Made by a program: the position numbers and the translations under genes
From: Streptomyces sp. NBC_00286
GTDB lineage: Bacteria; Actinomycetota; Actinomycetes; Streptomycetales; Streptomycetaceae
Assembly (NCBI RefSeq): GCF_036173125.1
Contig: NZ_CP108054.1
Span: 9,617,501-9,681,500, forward strand
Length of the DNA stretch: 64,000 nt
Direction of reading: 5' to 3'
In this document: positions 32,497 through 40,776 of the stretch, piece after piece
Numbering within the stretch: position 1 is the first letter of the stretch
Layout: each line of letters begins with the position of its first letter
Notes under the pieces: generated by a model
The model's database searches: none
Told to the model about the DNA's origin: nothing
The model's input: only the letters and a program-made list of their open reading frames with translations

Positions 32497-33686
32497 GCGA
32501 TCTCCCGGTCCGCCCAAGTGGGCCTCAGACGGAGGTACTTGATCGTCCGGCGATGGTGAGTGAAGGCGATGTGCAGGGCGCCATCCGGGGTCTGGACGAC
32601 GGACGGGTAGGACAGCTCGCGGTTGTGGCCGTCGCGGGAGTTGTCGGTGAGGCAGTGGCCGTCACCGGTCTCCAGGTCGCGGCGCACCGGCCAGGTCAGA
32701 CCGCCGTCCGAGGAGACGGAGAGGGTGAGCGGCGCGCGCGGGGCGCCCCAGAAGGCGGCTCCGGTCGTCGGAGCTGGGGCGGGCGCGTCTCCGTTCCGCC
32801 GGTGGTCCCCGCTCAGCCCGTCGTCGTCGATCTCGTCGTACAGCGAGACACGGCGGGCGACGGCGTCCGCCGCGCTGCTGTGGTTGTGGACCAGCGCGAG
32901 ACGGCCGTCGGCCAACGGGACGTACTGGATCGAGGAGTTGTTGTTCGGCAGGTCCAGTGGGTGCGGCTCTGCCCAGCTCTCCCCGTAGTCGTACGACACG
33001 CTCCGGTACACGGCGTCGGCCCGGCGGCTGCGGAACAGGGCAAGGAGCGAACCGTCCGGCAGCGGACGGACGTTCATGTGCACGAGGCCGGTCGAGCCCG
33101 GCACCGCGACCTCGCGCCAGCTCACGCCCTCGTCGTCGCTGACCATCACCGAGCTGGAGTCCCGGTCGCCCGACCACCGCTCGCCCGGCGCGGCCACGCA
33201 GCGGAACACGGGCAAAAGGCGGCGGCCAGAGGGGAGGACGGTCACCGGCTGGCGTATGAAGACCCCGCCGTCGAACAGCACGCGGGAAGGGCCCCACGTC
33301 TTTCCCTCGTCCTGGCTGACGCGCAGCCGTACCTCGGCGGTGTCCTGGCGCCCGGCCCGCTGTGCGGTGTGCAGCAGCCACCAGTCGCCGGACGGGTCGG
33401 TGAACAGCAGCGGGTTCTGCTCGGACCGGGTGTCGTCGTGGGAGAGCCGCTCCGGCCGGGACCAGGTGTCCCCGCCCGCGGGCAGCCGCGAGAACCACAC
33501 CGAGATGTCCGCCACGCCTTCCTGCGTGCCTCCGAACCAGACACAGCCCAGCTCACCGTCGGGTAACACGGTGAGATTGGCGGCATGGTTCTGCACCGCC
33601 GGTGCGGACAGCCATGACTCGAAGCGGCCCGTCTCGGTGAGGTGCGGGCGTACGACGCCATCGGCGACGGCCGGGCCCGGCATCAC
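32493..33686 (-). CDS. Sialidase-fold (BNR repeat) protein, cytoplasmic
   Basis: 397 residues. GTG 33686 and ATG 33683 are adjacent starts; both overlap the preceding aldolase stop. A six-bladed propeller is indicated by Asp-boxes SQDEGKTWGP, SDDEGVSWRE, SYDYGESWAE and SSDGGLTWPV. The start has HAANLTVLPDGELGCVWFGG and the end SYPSVVQTPDGALHIAFTHH. This is the exo-alpha-sialidase-like family, which includes putative rhamnosyl and sugar-acid hydrolases. There is no signal peptide, so it would act on something already imported. The operon contains no N-acetylneuraminate lyase, so sialic acid is not favoured. Confidence 0.85.
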   Translation of the reverse strand: MMPGPAVADGVVRPHLTETGRFESWLSAPAVQNHAANLTVLPDGELGCVWFGGTQEGVADISVWFSRLPAGGDTWSRPERLSHDDTRSEQNPLLFTDPSGDWWLLHTAQRAGRQDTAEVRLRVSQDEGKTWGPSRVLFDGGVFIRQPVTVLPSGRRLLPVFRCVAAPGERWSGDRDSSSVMVSDDEGVSWREVAVPGSTGLVHMNVRPLPDGSLLALFRSRRADAVYRSVSYDYGESWAEPHPLDLPNNNSSIQYVPLADGRLALVHNHSSAADAVARRVSLYDEIDDDGLSGDHRRNGDAPAPAPTTGAAFWGAPRAPLTLSVSSDGGLTWPVRRDLETGDGHCLTDNSRDGHNRELSYPSVVQTPDGALHIAFTHHRRTIKYLRLRPTWADREIA

Positions 33687-34462
33687 TGGACCTGCTCTGT
33701 CGCGCGTACGGCGGTGAGGTGGCGGTAGGCGACCTGCTCCAGGTGGACCAGGTCGCTCGCGACTGTGACGTACGTGAAGCCCTCGGTGAGCCGCTTTGCG
33801 GCCGTCGCGCCGTCCGCGTTGTGGATACCGGCGGCGATCCCGGCGGCGGCCGCGGCCTCGCGCACGGTGGCGAGTGCCGCCTCGAACTCGTCCGCGACCC
33901 TTGGGTCGGTGGAGCTGGCGCCGCCCAGCGCGATACGCAGGTCGGAGGGGCCGATGTAGACACCGTCGACGCCGTCGGTGCCGCAGATCTCTTCTACGTT
34001 CTTGAGGCCCTCGGCGGTTTCGATCATCGCCAGCACCACGGTCTGGGCGTGCGCGTCGGCAGGGTCGGGGCCGATGCGCAGGGCCGAGCGCATCGGGCCG
34101 TACGAGCGCTTGCCGAGCGGCGGGTAGCGTACGGCCGCCACCGCGGCGGCGGCGTCCTCTGCGGTGTCGATGAGCGGGACGATGACGCCGGCCGCGCCTG
34201 CGTCGAGTGCCTTACCGATGGGCATGGGGTCGTTGGCCTCAACTCGTACCAGCCCTATGGCGGTTGAGCCCTTGGTGTCTATGGCGGTGAGCGAGGCGAG
34301 TACGCCCGCGTAGTCGATCAGGCCGTGCTGGGCGTCCAGGGCCACATAGTCGTAGCCGAGGCGGGCTATTCGTTCCGTCGAGACGGGGGAGTCCAGGACG
34401 GACCAGTAGCCGACCAGCGGGTCGCGTGCGCGTATCGCTGTCGCGAAGGTGGTGGGGGTCAT
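33683..34462 (-). CDS. HpcH/HpaI aldolase-family protein
   Basis: 259 residues. The class II HpcH/HpaI pattern is clear: SVSTERIARLGYDYVALDAQ-like early segment with His in DAQHGLIDY, a Glu/Asp metal site in AMIETAEGLKNVEEICGTDG, and GVYIGPSDLRIALGG. It cleaves 4-hydroxy-2-ketoacid adducts to pyruvate and an aldehyde with a divalent metal. It overlaps the next gene (sialidase-fold) and follows the aldo-keto reductase by 57 bases. It likely carries the carbon-carbon cleavage step of the pathway. Confidence 0.88.
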   Translation of the reverse strand: MTPTTFATAIRARDPLVGYWSVLDSPVSTERIARLGYDYVALDAQHGLIDYAGVLASLTAIDTKGSTAIGLVRVEANDPMPIGKALDAGAAGVIVPLIDTAEDAAAAVAAVRYPPLGKRSYGPMRSALRIGPDPADAHAQTVVLAMIETAEGLKNVEEICGTDGVDGVYIGPSDLRIALGGASSTDPRVADEFEAALATVREAAAAAGIAAGIHNADGATAAKRLTEGFTYVTVASDLVHLEQVAYRHLTAVRATEQVQ

Positions 34463-34519
34463 GGGGGTGGCCTCCGGGGGTGGGCGGACTCGGTTGGGGT
34501 CGTCGCCGAGTGCGGGTTG

Positions 34520-35500
34520 TCAGCGGTTGTATGCGGGCATGGGGCCGCGTAGCGCCTTGCCGATCTCGTCGCAGGCCGCTGTGACGTCGGGGGGCAGGGG
34601 GCCGTTGGCGGCGGCCGCGATGTTGGCCAGTAGATGGGCGGTGCTGGAGCCGCCCAGGAGCAGGGCGTCGGTCGAGTCGCGGTCCAGAAGCCAGCGGAGG
34701 GCCAGGTCCGTGAGGGGAATGCCGGCGGACTCCGCGACGGTGGAGAGCTGCTCCACCGCGGTGAAGAGGCGCTCGTCCCAATAGCGTCGGCGGTACATCT
34801 CAGCGACCTTGGAGTCGCCGAACCTGCCCGATTCCGGGGGACGTTCGAAGCGGTGGCGGCCGGTGAGGAGGCCGCCGCCGAGCGGGTTGTAGACCATGGT
34901 GCGCAGGCCGGTGACCGCGGCGTACTCGACGTACTCCTCCTCAATGCGGCGGGCGAGGAGGTTGTGCATCTGCTGGGCGATGACCGGCCGTGGTGCTCCC
35001 AACTCATCGGCGGTGCTGATGAGTTGGGAAATCTGCCAGGCCGCGTAGTTGGAGACCCCGAGGGCGCGGACCTTTCCCTCGGCCACGAACTCGGCGACGG
35101 CGGTGAGGGTTTCGGCCAGTGGTGTCGCGCGGTCCGGCTGGTGGAGGTAGAAGAGGTCGACCGAGTCGGTGCCCAGGCGCTTGAGGCTGCCCTCCAGCGC
35201 GGCGCGCAGACCGGCCGCGGAGAGCGGGGCGTGGTCGCCCTGGTCGGGGTGGGGGATACCGGCCTTGGTCGCCAGGACGATGCGGTCGCGGCGGCCCGGG
35301 AGCAGTCCGGCGAGGATGCGTTCGCTCTCGCCGCCCGCGTAGCCGTTGGCCGTGTCCACGCCGGTGATGCCCGCGTCGAGCGCGGCATCGAGCATGTCGG
35401 CCGCCGAGGAGGCGTCGACGGTGTCGCCGAAGGTCATGGTGCCGAGTACCAGCCGGGAGAGCGGTACGGGGATGTTCGGCACGGTGATGCCGGTGGTCAC
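34520..35500 (-). CDS. Aldo-keto reductase
   Basis: 326 residues from GTG 35500 with GGAAGGAA upstream. Barrel motifs: LGTMTFGDTVDASS, GITGVDTANGYAGGESER (Asp and Tyr of the tetrad), VLATKAGIPH (Lys), SVDLFYLHQPDRATPL (His). ALGVSNYAAWQI and AQQMHNLLARR follow. It reduces a carbonyl with NADPH. Its start overlaps the stop of the truncated ABC ATPase fragment (GTGA), and its ribosome site lies inside that fragment, so it is now translated behind remnants of an older operon. Confidence 0.88.
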   Translation of the reverse strand: MTTGITVPNIPVPLSRLVLGTMTFGDTVDASSAADMLDAALDAGITGVDTANGYAGGESERILAGLLPGRRDRIVLATKAGIPHPDQGDHAPLSAAGLRAALEGSLKRLGTDSVDLFYLHQPDRATPLAETLTAVAEFVAEGKVRALGVSNYAAWQISQLISTADELGAPRPVIAQQMHNLLARRIEEEYVEYAAVTGLRTMVYNPLGGGLLTGRHRFERPPESGRFGDSKVAEMYRRRYWDERLFTAVEQLSTVAESAGIPLTDLALRWLLDRDSTDALLLGGSSTAHLLANIAAAANGPLPPDVTAACDEIGKALRGPMPAYNR

Positions 35501-35637
35501 GTGGGAGTTCCTTCCGGGGCGGCGGAGAAGTTGACGTGGTCGACGGCTCGGAAGGGGCCGCTTGAAGTGGCGTACTCGACGACGAGGTCCTCTACGGAGA
35601 GGAGTACCGGCCTTGTGGTGGTGGGGAGTTCGGTCAC
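35497..35637 (-). pseudogene. N-terminal fragment of a DppF/OppF-type ABC ATPase
   Basis: GTG 35637 overlaps the preceding stop (GTGA). The fragment has 46 codons and matches the start of a peptide ABC ATPase: VLLSVEDLVVEYATSSGPFR then AVDHVNFSAAP, ending abruptly just before the Walker A region with EGTPT and a stop. The loss point is at about 35510, directly against the ribosome site of the aldo-keto reductase. The rest of the gene (over 250 codons) is gone. Confidence 0.75.
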
Positions 35638-36227
35638 GACGCCGCCTCCTCCGCGACGGGCTCGGTCCGGCCGTCGCTGTCCTCGTCCCACGTACCCACA
35701 CGGGGCACGGCGGCGAGGAGTTCACGGGTATACGGCTCGGCGGGGCGCTCGACGATCTGCTGTGCGGAGCCCGATTCGCCGAAACGGGCGAGCGGTACCA
35801 CGCCGCGGGCCTCCTCGGTCGTACCGGTCAGCGCCGTGGACACGTCCTCGACGGTGACCGGGCTGCCGTCCGCGTAGCACACGCCCTCGCGCAGCCGCAC
35901 CGTCCACGCGGTGGGCCCGGTCATCTCGAACCGGTCGGCCAGGACGAGTTGGGGCTCCAGGTCCGGGCCGATGCGGGTGAGCGCCTGCCGTACGGCGCGC
36001 TGCACGGTCACCGACGCCTCGAACTGGTTCAGCTTGTTGTCGAGACTCACCAGGGAGCGGTTCAGACCGAGGGTGAGGGTGCCGGGCCCGGGCGCACCGG
36101 TGGGTCCGGCGCAGGCGGACAGCGGACCGAGGGCGACACTCGCACCGCCGAGGGCGCCCCAGCGCAGCACGGTGCGGCGGCGGGGCTGACTCGGCGGGGG
36201 GACACGATGCGGCGGAGTGGGGGTCAT
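35634..36227 (-). pseudogene. Deletion fusion: peptide-binding lipoprotein N-terminus joined to an ABC ATPase C-terminus
   Basis: 197 codons. Residues 1 to about 131 are the N-terminus of a family-5 binding protein: Tat-like RRRTVLRWGALGG, lipobox LSAC (Cys39), LTLGLNRSLVSLDNKLNQFE, WTVRLREGVCYADGSPVTVE. From about 145 it becomes the C-terminus of a DppD-type ATPase: GESGSAQQIVERPAEPYTRE, LLAAVPRV. The join is in frame at about 35795-35837. The rest of the binding protein, both permeases and most of the ATPase are missing. With the next fragment, it is the wreck of a dpp/opp-like operon. Confidence 0.78.
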
Positions 36228-36322
36228 GTCGACCTTCTCGGTTCTGGGGGCGACCGGCTCTTGCCGATGCCGCCCGGCACAGGGCGGCGAAGCGGTGTCG
36301 CGCCGAAAAAAAGGTGGCACGG

Positions 36323-36339
36323 TTGCGCGAATCGCGCAA
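36323..36339. promoter_or_regulatory. Perfect palindrome in the divergent control region
   Basis: TTGCGCGA-A-TCGCGCAA (8-bp arms). A second TGCGCGAA half-site lies in reverse at about 36351-36358. They sit between the leftward (remnant and catabolic) arm and the kinase-PdxA-DeoR arm, 78 bases before the kinase start. This is the probable operator for the DeoR regulator encoded at the end of the rightward arm. Confidence 0.5.
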
Positions 36340-36416
36340 GGAGTCTCGCGTGCTTCGCGCAGTCGTGCCATCATCGGCGTCCGGGGCCGATCACCCACAG
36401 GCCCGAGGAGGTACCC

Positions 36417-37655
36417 GTGTCCCGCATCACACCCGCCGGCCGCCCATCCCGCGTGCTGGCGCTCGCGGACGACCTGTCCGGCGCCGCCGAGACCGCCGCC
36501 GCACTGGGCCTGCCCGGCCGGATCCTGCTGGGCCCGCCCACCGCACCGGCACCCGACGGCGAGGCGCTGGTACTCGACCTCGACACCCGGCAGCTCACCG
36601 CGGACGAGGCCGCTCGCGCCGTGGGTGCTGTCATGCCGTACGCCGACGGCGGCCTGGTCTTCAAAAAGGTCGACTCGCTGCTGCGGGGCAACCTCGCCTC
36701 GGAGGCGGCCAGTTACGCCGGGGGCGCCACGGGCGTGGTGATCGCTCCCGCCCTGCCGGTGGCGGGCCGTACCGTGCGCGACGGAGTCGTCCATGTACAC
36801 GGCACCGCGCTGCACGCAACCGACGCCTGGCGCGCGGAGCGGGGCCCGGCGCCCGAATCGGTGCGGGCGGCGCTGGGCGACCTGCCGACGCGGGTGGTGC
36901 CGCTGTCGGTGGTGCGCTCGCCCGTACTGGCGCTGTCCGGCTGGCTGCGCACCCTCATCGCGAAGGGCCACCACCCGGTGTGCGACGCGGAAACAAACGC
37001 CGACCTCGACGCGATAGCCCAGGCGGCGCTCCAACTCGACCCTAGCGTAAGGCTGTTGGGGACGGGCGGGCTGGCCGCCGCGCTCGGCCGGAGACTGGCG
37101 GCAGCGGACGGGAGCGGCCTCCGCGAAACCCCGGAGCTCACGCCGTACAGACCGCTGCTCGTCGTGGTCGGAACGGCCGCACCCAGCGCCGTTGCGCAGA
37201 TCGCGCAACTTCTGGACTCCGGCGCGCACCACGTGCCCGTACCGGCGCACCTGCTCACCGACCACCGCGGCCCGCACCCGCTCGCCACCACGCCCGACGG
37301 CATCACCGTCGTCAGCATCGACGGCGGCGGCGCCGTCGAGCCCGGATCGGCCCGCACCCTCGCGGCCGGCCTCGCCCGTACGGTCGCCGAAGCCGCCCGC
37401 GACAGCGACCTCGTCCTCACGGGCGGCGAGACCGCGCGCCGCGTGCTGGACGCGCTGGGCGTCCGTGAGCTGCTGCCCGTCGGGCAGATCCACCACGGCG
37501 CCGTGCACGCCCGCACCGCCGACGGCCGGTCCGTCGTCACCCGCCCCGGCAGCTTCGGCGAGCCCGACTCCCTGCTGCGCATCGCCCGCGCGCTGCGCCC
37601 CGACCACGCCGCCGCATTGACCCCGTCGTTCGTTCCGCAAGGAGACCCCACGTGA
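36417..37655 (+). CDS. Four-carbon acid sugar kinase family protein (OtnK/DtnK-like)
   Basis: 412 residues from GTG 36417 with GAGGAGG upstream. The N-terminal domain has RVLALADDLSGAAETAAALG (the DD/SGAxxxA motif) and GGLVFKKVDSLLRGNLASEA (substrate site). The C-terminal nucleotide-binding part has LLVVVGTAAPSAVAQI, DLVLTGGETARRVLDALGV, and a Gly-rich RPGSFGEPDSLLRI end. The family (DUF1537) phosphorylates D-threonate, D-erythronate or similar acids at C4. Its stop overlaps the GTG start of the PdxA-like gene, the known partner in such pathways. Confidence 0.9.
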   Translation: MSRITPAGRPSRVLALADDLSGAAETAAALGLPGRILLGPPTAPAPDGEALVLDLDTRQLTADEAARAVGAVMPYADGGLVFKKVDSLLRGNLASEAASYAGGATGVVIAPALPVAGRTVRDGVVHVHGTALHATDAWRAERGPAPESVRAALGDLPTRVVPLSVVRSPVLALSGWLRTLIAKGHHPVCDAETNADLDAIAQAALQLDPSVRLLGTGGLAAALGRRLAAADGSGLRETPELTPYRPLLVVVGTAAPSAVAQIAQLLDSGAHHVPVPAHLLTDHRGPHPLATTPDGITVVSIDGGGAVEPGSARTLAAGLARTVAEAARDSDLVLTGGETARRVLDALGVRELLPVGQIHHGAVHARTADGRSVVTRPGSFGEPDSLLRIARALRPDHAAALTPSFVPQGDPT

Positions 37656-38704
37656 ACGCAGCCCCCACCGCCGCGTCCGCCGAGCGGTCCGGCACCGCCG
37701 GGCCCCCGCTGCCGATCATCGCGGTGACCATGGGCGACGGTGCCGGCGTCGGGCCGGAAGTCATCGTCCCGGCGCTGCTGCACCCCGACACCCTGCGCTG
37801 CTGCCGCCCCGTCGTCATCGGTGACGCCCAGCGCCTGCGCCAGGCGGCGGACATCCTCGGCATCAGTGCTGACATCGTTGCCGTCGACGGCCCCGCCGAC
37901 GCCGAGTTCACGTCCCGCCGTATCAACGTCGTCGACCTCGGACTGCTCCCGGCCGACCTGCCCTGGGGCACCCACTCCGCCGCGGCGGGCGACGCCGCGT
38001 ACCACTACATCCGCGTCGCCGCCCAGCTCGCCCTGAGCGGCGAAGTCCACGCCATCTGCACCGCCCCCCTCAACAAGGAGGCCCTGCACGCCGCCGGGCA
38101 CCTCTACCCCGGCCACACCGAACTCCTCGCCCATCTCACCGGCGTGGACGAGGTGTCGATGATGCTGTCCACACCCAAGGTGAAGGTCATCCACGTCACC
38201 ACGCACCTCGGCCTGATCGACGCCGTCAACCGCATCGAACCCGGCCTCGTCGAACGCACCGTGCGCCGCGGCCACGAAGCCATGGTCCGCGCGGGCGTCG
38301 ACGCCCCCGTGATCGGCGTCTGCGGCATCAACCCGCACGCGGGCGAGAACGGCCTGTTCGGCTACGGCGAAGAGGAGGCGAAGATCGTTCCCGCCCTGGA
38401 GGCCGTACACAACGACGGCATCGACGCCCGCGGCCCGATCCCCGCCGACACCGCCTTCTTCCTCGCAGGGCGCGGCGACTACGACCTCATCGTCGCCATG
38501 TACCACGACCAGGGCCACGGCCCGGTGAAGGTCCTCGGCATCGAAACGGGCGTGAACCTCACCGTGGGACTGCCCGTCATCCGCACCTCCGTCGACCACG
38601 GCACCGCGTTCGACATCGCAGGCACCGGCCGAGCCGAGGCCGGTAGCATGGTCGAGGCGCTGCGGCAGGCCGCCGAGATGTCATCCGCCTCGGCCGCCCG
38701 ATGA
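37652..38704 (+). CDS. PdxA-family 4-phospho-sugar-acid dehydrogenase (PdxA2-like)
   Basis: 350 residues from GTG 37652. Motifs: AVTMGDGAGVGPEVIVPALL, CTAPLNKEALHAAGH, metal-binding His in YPGHTELLAHL, THLGLIDAVNRI and MYHDQGHGPVK, and NLTVGLPVIRTSVDHGTAFD. PdxA proper makes pyridoxal phosphate. Copies paired with a DUF1537 kinase (PdxA2) instead oxidise and decarboxylate 4-phospho-threonate or erythronate to dihydroxyacetone phosphate. Context therefore favours sugar-acid catabolism. It is translationally coupled to the kinase and overlaps the next reading frame. Confidence 0.88.
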   Translation: MNAAPTAASAERSGTAGPPLPIIAVTMGDGAGVGPEVIVPALLHPDTLRCCRPVVIGDAQRLRQAADILGISADIVAVDGPADAEFTSRRINVVDLGLLPADLPWGTHSAAAGDAAYHYIRVAAQLALSGEVHAICTAPLNKEALHAAGHLYPGHTELLAHLTGVDEVSMMLSTPKVKVIHVTTHLGLIDAVNRIEPGLVERTVRRGHEAMVRAGVDAPVIGVCGINPHAGENGLFGYGEEEAKIVPALEAVHNDGIDARGPIPADTAFFLAGRGDYDLIVAMYHDQGHGPVKVLGIETGVNLTVGLPVIRTSVDHGTAFDIAGTGRAEAGSMVEALRQAAEMSSASAAR

Positions 38705-38760
38705 CCCCGCTCTCGTGGGTCCCGGAGGACACCACCGCACACCCGGAGGACACAGGACTG

Positions 38761-39549
38761 ATGTCTGCGATCGGATCCAAGTCCCGGCGCGACCGGATCG
38801 TCCAGCTCGCCACCACCACCGGCCTGACCAGCGTGGACGAACTCTCCCAGCTGTTCGGCGTGACGGCCTCCACCATCCGCCGCGACCTGGCGAAGCTCAC
38901 CACCGACGGACGCCTCGCCCGTACGTACGGCGGCGCGATGGCGCTGTCCGCGCACCCCGAGGCCTCACTGCGGCAGCGCACGGGCGAGGCCTTCGAGGCC
39001 AAACGTGCCATCGCCCGCTGGGCCGCCGCCCAGATCCAGCCCGGCGAGACGCTCCTCCTCGACGCCGGCTCGACCGTCGGCGCACTCGCGCATGAACTGC
39101 GTACGGCCAAGAACGTCACCGTCGCGACCACCGGCCTGACCGCGCTCCAGGAACTCGCCGACGTCCAGAACGTCCACGTGGAGTGCCTCGGCGGCACCCT
39201 CCGCCCGCTCAGCCAGGGCTTCGTCGGCCCGCTGACCGAGGCTGCCCTCGAACGGCTCACCTTCGACCGGGTCTTCCTCGGCACGGACGGCGTCTCCCCG
39301 GAGCACGGGATCTGCGAGGCCGATCTGCGCCAGACGCGCCTGAAGGAGCTCATGGCGCGCCGCGCCGACCACGTCTACGTCCTCGCCCACGCCGCGAAAG
39401 TGGGCCGCCGCCCCTTCCACGCCTGGGCCACCCTGCCCGCGGGCTGGACCCTGGTCACGGACGACGCGGCCGACCCGCGCGTCCTCGACGAGCTGCACAG
39501 CCGCGGGGTCACCACGGTCCTGGCCAAGTCCGAGGAGGAGGACTCCTGA
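38761..39549 (+). CDS. DeoR/GlpR-family transcriptional regulator
   Basis: 262 residues from ATG 38761 (MSAIGSKSRRDRIVQL) with GGAGGA upstream; ATG 38701, overlapping the PdxA stop, would add 20 residues. The DeoR HTH reads LTSVDELSQLFGVTASTIRR, DLAKLTTDGRLARTYGGA. The phosphosugar-sensing domain has GETLLLDAGSTVGALAHEL, VTVATTGLTALQELA and FVGPLTEAALERLTFDRVFL. It is last in the kinase-PdxA operon and ends at a strong terminator. It probably represses both arms via the palindrome at 36323. Confidence 0.9.
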   Translation: MSAIGSKSRRDRIVQLATTTGLTSVDELSQLFGVTASTIRRDLAKLTTDGRLARTYGGAMALSAHPEASLRQRTGEAFEAKRAIARWAAAQIQPGETLLLDAGSTVGALAHELRTAKNVTVATTGLTALQELADVQNVHVECLGGTLRPLSQGFVGPLTEAALERLTFDRVFLGTDGVSPEHGICEADLRQTRLKELMARRADHVYVLAHAAKVGRRPFHAWATLPAGWTLVTDDAADPRVLDELHSRGVTTVLAKSEEEDS

Positions 39550-39568
39550 ACTTGGCCGCACCGACAGG

Positions 39569-39602
39569 AAAGGGCCAGGCGCTGGGACGCGCCTGGCCCT
39601 TT
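39569..39602. terminator. Strong bidirectional terminator
   Basis: AAAGGGCCAGGCGC pairs perfectly with GCGCCTGGCCCTTT across a TGGGAC loop, 20 bases after the DeoR stop. Its A- and T-ended arms serve both the rightward operon and the convergent secreted-protein gene. Confidence 0.88.
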
Positions 39603-39646
39603 CCGTTCCCCCTGTTTTCCGGTGGCCTACGCGGCCTTTCGGTCGC

Positions 39647-40042
39647 TCAGGCGCCGCAGACCGGGACGCCGGGCAGCTGGTTGTCCGGGTGGTCGACGTA
39701 GTAACTCGCGATGAAGCCGCGGGAGTCACCGCGCGTGATGTACACCCACCACGGGTTGCCGCCGACGTTCTGCCCCTGCTTCTGGCAGACCGCCTCGAAG
39801 GCCTGGCCCGGCTGCAACTGCCCTGCCACCACAGGGCAGTTGCCCGGCGACGGGAACGCGTCGCACGCACCCGGGTTGCCCGGGTTGTCGCGGACATTGA
39901 CGTCGGTCGCCCACACCGTGAAGCTCGCCCGGGAGGACGCGCCGTCCGAGGTGTCACCGGCCGAGGCGGCGGCCGGGCCGGCCAGACCCGCGGTCAGGGC
40001 CGTGGCGGCGAGAGCCGCACCGAGGGCAGTACGAAGTCGCAT
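39647..40042 (-). CDS. Small secreted SH3-like protein
   Basis: 131 residues from ATG 40042 with GGGGAGA upstream. A Sec signal peptide (MRLRTALGAALAATALTAGL, AGPAAASA) is followed by an SH3b-like domain: FTVWATDVNVRDNPGNPGAC, LQPGQAFEAVCQKQGQNVGG, NPWWVYITRGDSRGFIASYY. Four Cys in the mature part could form two disulfides. SH3b domains often bind cell wall. It lies next to an ECF sigma operon encoding another SH3-like extracellular part, which hints at a common role. Confidence 0.8.
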   Translation of the reverse strand: MRLRTALGAALAATALTAGLAGPAAASAGDTSDGASSRASFTVWATDVNVRDNPGNPGACDAFPSPGNCPVVAGQLQPGQAFEAVCQKQGQNVGGNPWWVYITRGDSRGFIASYYVDHPDNQLPGVPVCGA

Positions 40043-40179
40043 GAGATCTCCCCGTGTTGTCGTGCTTGGCTTGGTCGTGCCTGTCTTACGCAGGGCACAC
40101 GAAGACACGGGCCGCTCTGTATGACACGAGGTCGAGTGACGCTCATCACACTCCAGTAGGTGTCCCAAGGGGGCTGCGA

Positions 40180-40776
40180 TCAGGGCGAGTTACGTACCTC
40201 GTCCGCCGAACACGTGCGCACCTCAACCGTGTTGCGGGTACGGACCCCCGGCAGCCAGCCCTCCGCCCCCTCGCGGGTCCTGACCAGGTACCAGCGGGTC
40301 GAGGAGATCAAGCTCTCGTCCGTCACCATCGTGCCGCGGGTGACCACACACGCCGCGGCCAGCCGGTCGCCGTGCCACACGCGGCCGGCCGTGTTCCCCG
40401 GCGCCGCGTACTCGGCGTACGGATCCTTCGCCAGCCGCAGCGCGCACTCCAGCGTCCGCAGCGGACGACACGGCTCTTCGGCGTTGAACACCGTCACCGA
40501 GGCATCGAACCGCGCCCGGTCGGCAGGAGGTGTGTCGGCGGTCGGCCGGACCAGCCACCAGGCGCCCAGTGCGACGGCGCACACCAGGACGGCGGCGGCA
40601 GCGACCGCCCAACTTATCCGCGGCCGCGCCCCGAAGACCGCCCTGCGTGGTGGCGCCTCGGCGGACCGGACCCGCTCCCACAGCCCGGGCGGCGTCTCGA
40701 TCTCCTCGTCGGCGGCCCTGAGCCGGTCGCGCAGCAGCGCGGCAACGCGGTCGTCGGGCTCTGCGTCAGGCTTCAT
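40180..40776 (-). CDS. Membrane protein partner of the ECF sigma factor (possible anti-sigma)
   Basis: 198 residues. The cytoplasmic N-terminus (EPDDRVAALLRDRLRAADEE) is followed by one membrane helix (SWAVAAAAVLVCAVALGAWW, about 54-73). The extracellular part contains paired Cys (EEPCRPLRTLECALRLAKDP, AACVVTRGTM) and a WYLVRTREGAEGWLPGV SH3-like end. Its ATG overlaps the sigma stop, the usual anti-sigma arrangement, but no zinc-anti-sigma HxxxCxxC motif is seen. Confidence 0.65.
   Translation of the reverse strand: MKPDAEPDDRVAALLRDRLRAADEEIETPPGLWERVRSAEAPPRRAVFGARPRISWAVAAAAVLVCAVALGAWWLVRPTADTPPADRARFDASVTVFNAEEPCRPLRTLECALRLAKDPYAEYAAPGNTAGRVWHGDRLAAACVVTRGTMVTDESLISSTRWYLVRTREGAEGWLPGVRTRNTVEVRTCSADEVRNSP

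Noticed and set aside
32493..33686. Sialic acid catabolism as the role of the sialidase-fold gene
   Set aside because: No N-acetylneuraminate lyase, epimerase or kinase is nearby and the protein has no export signal.
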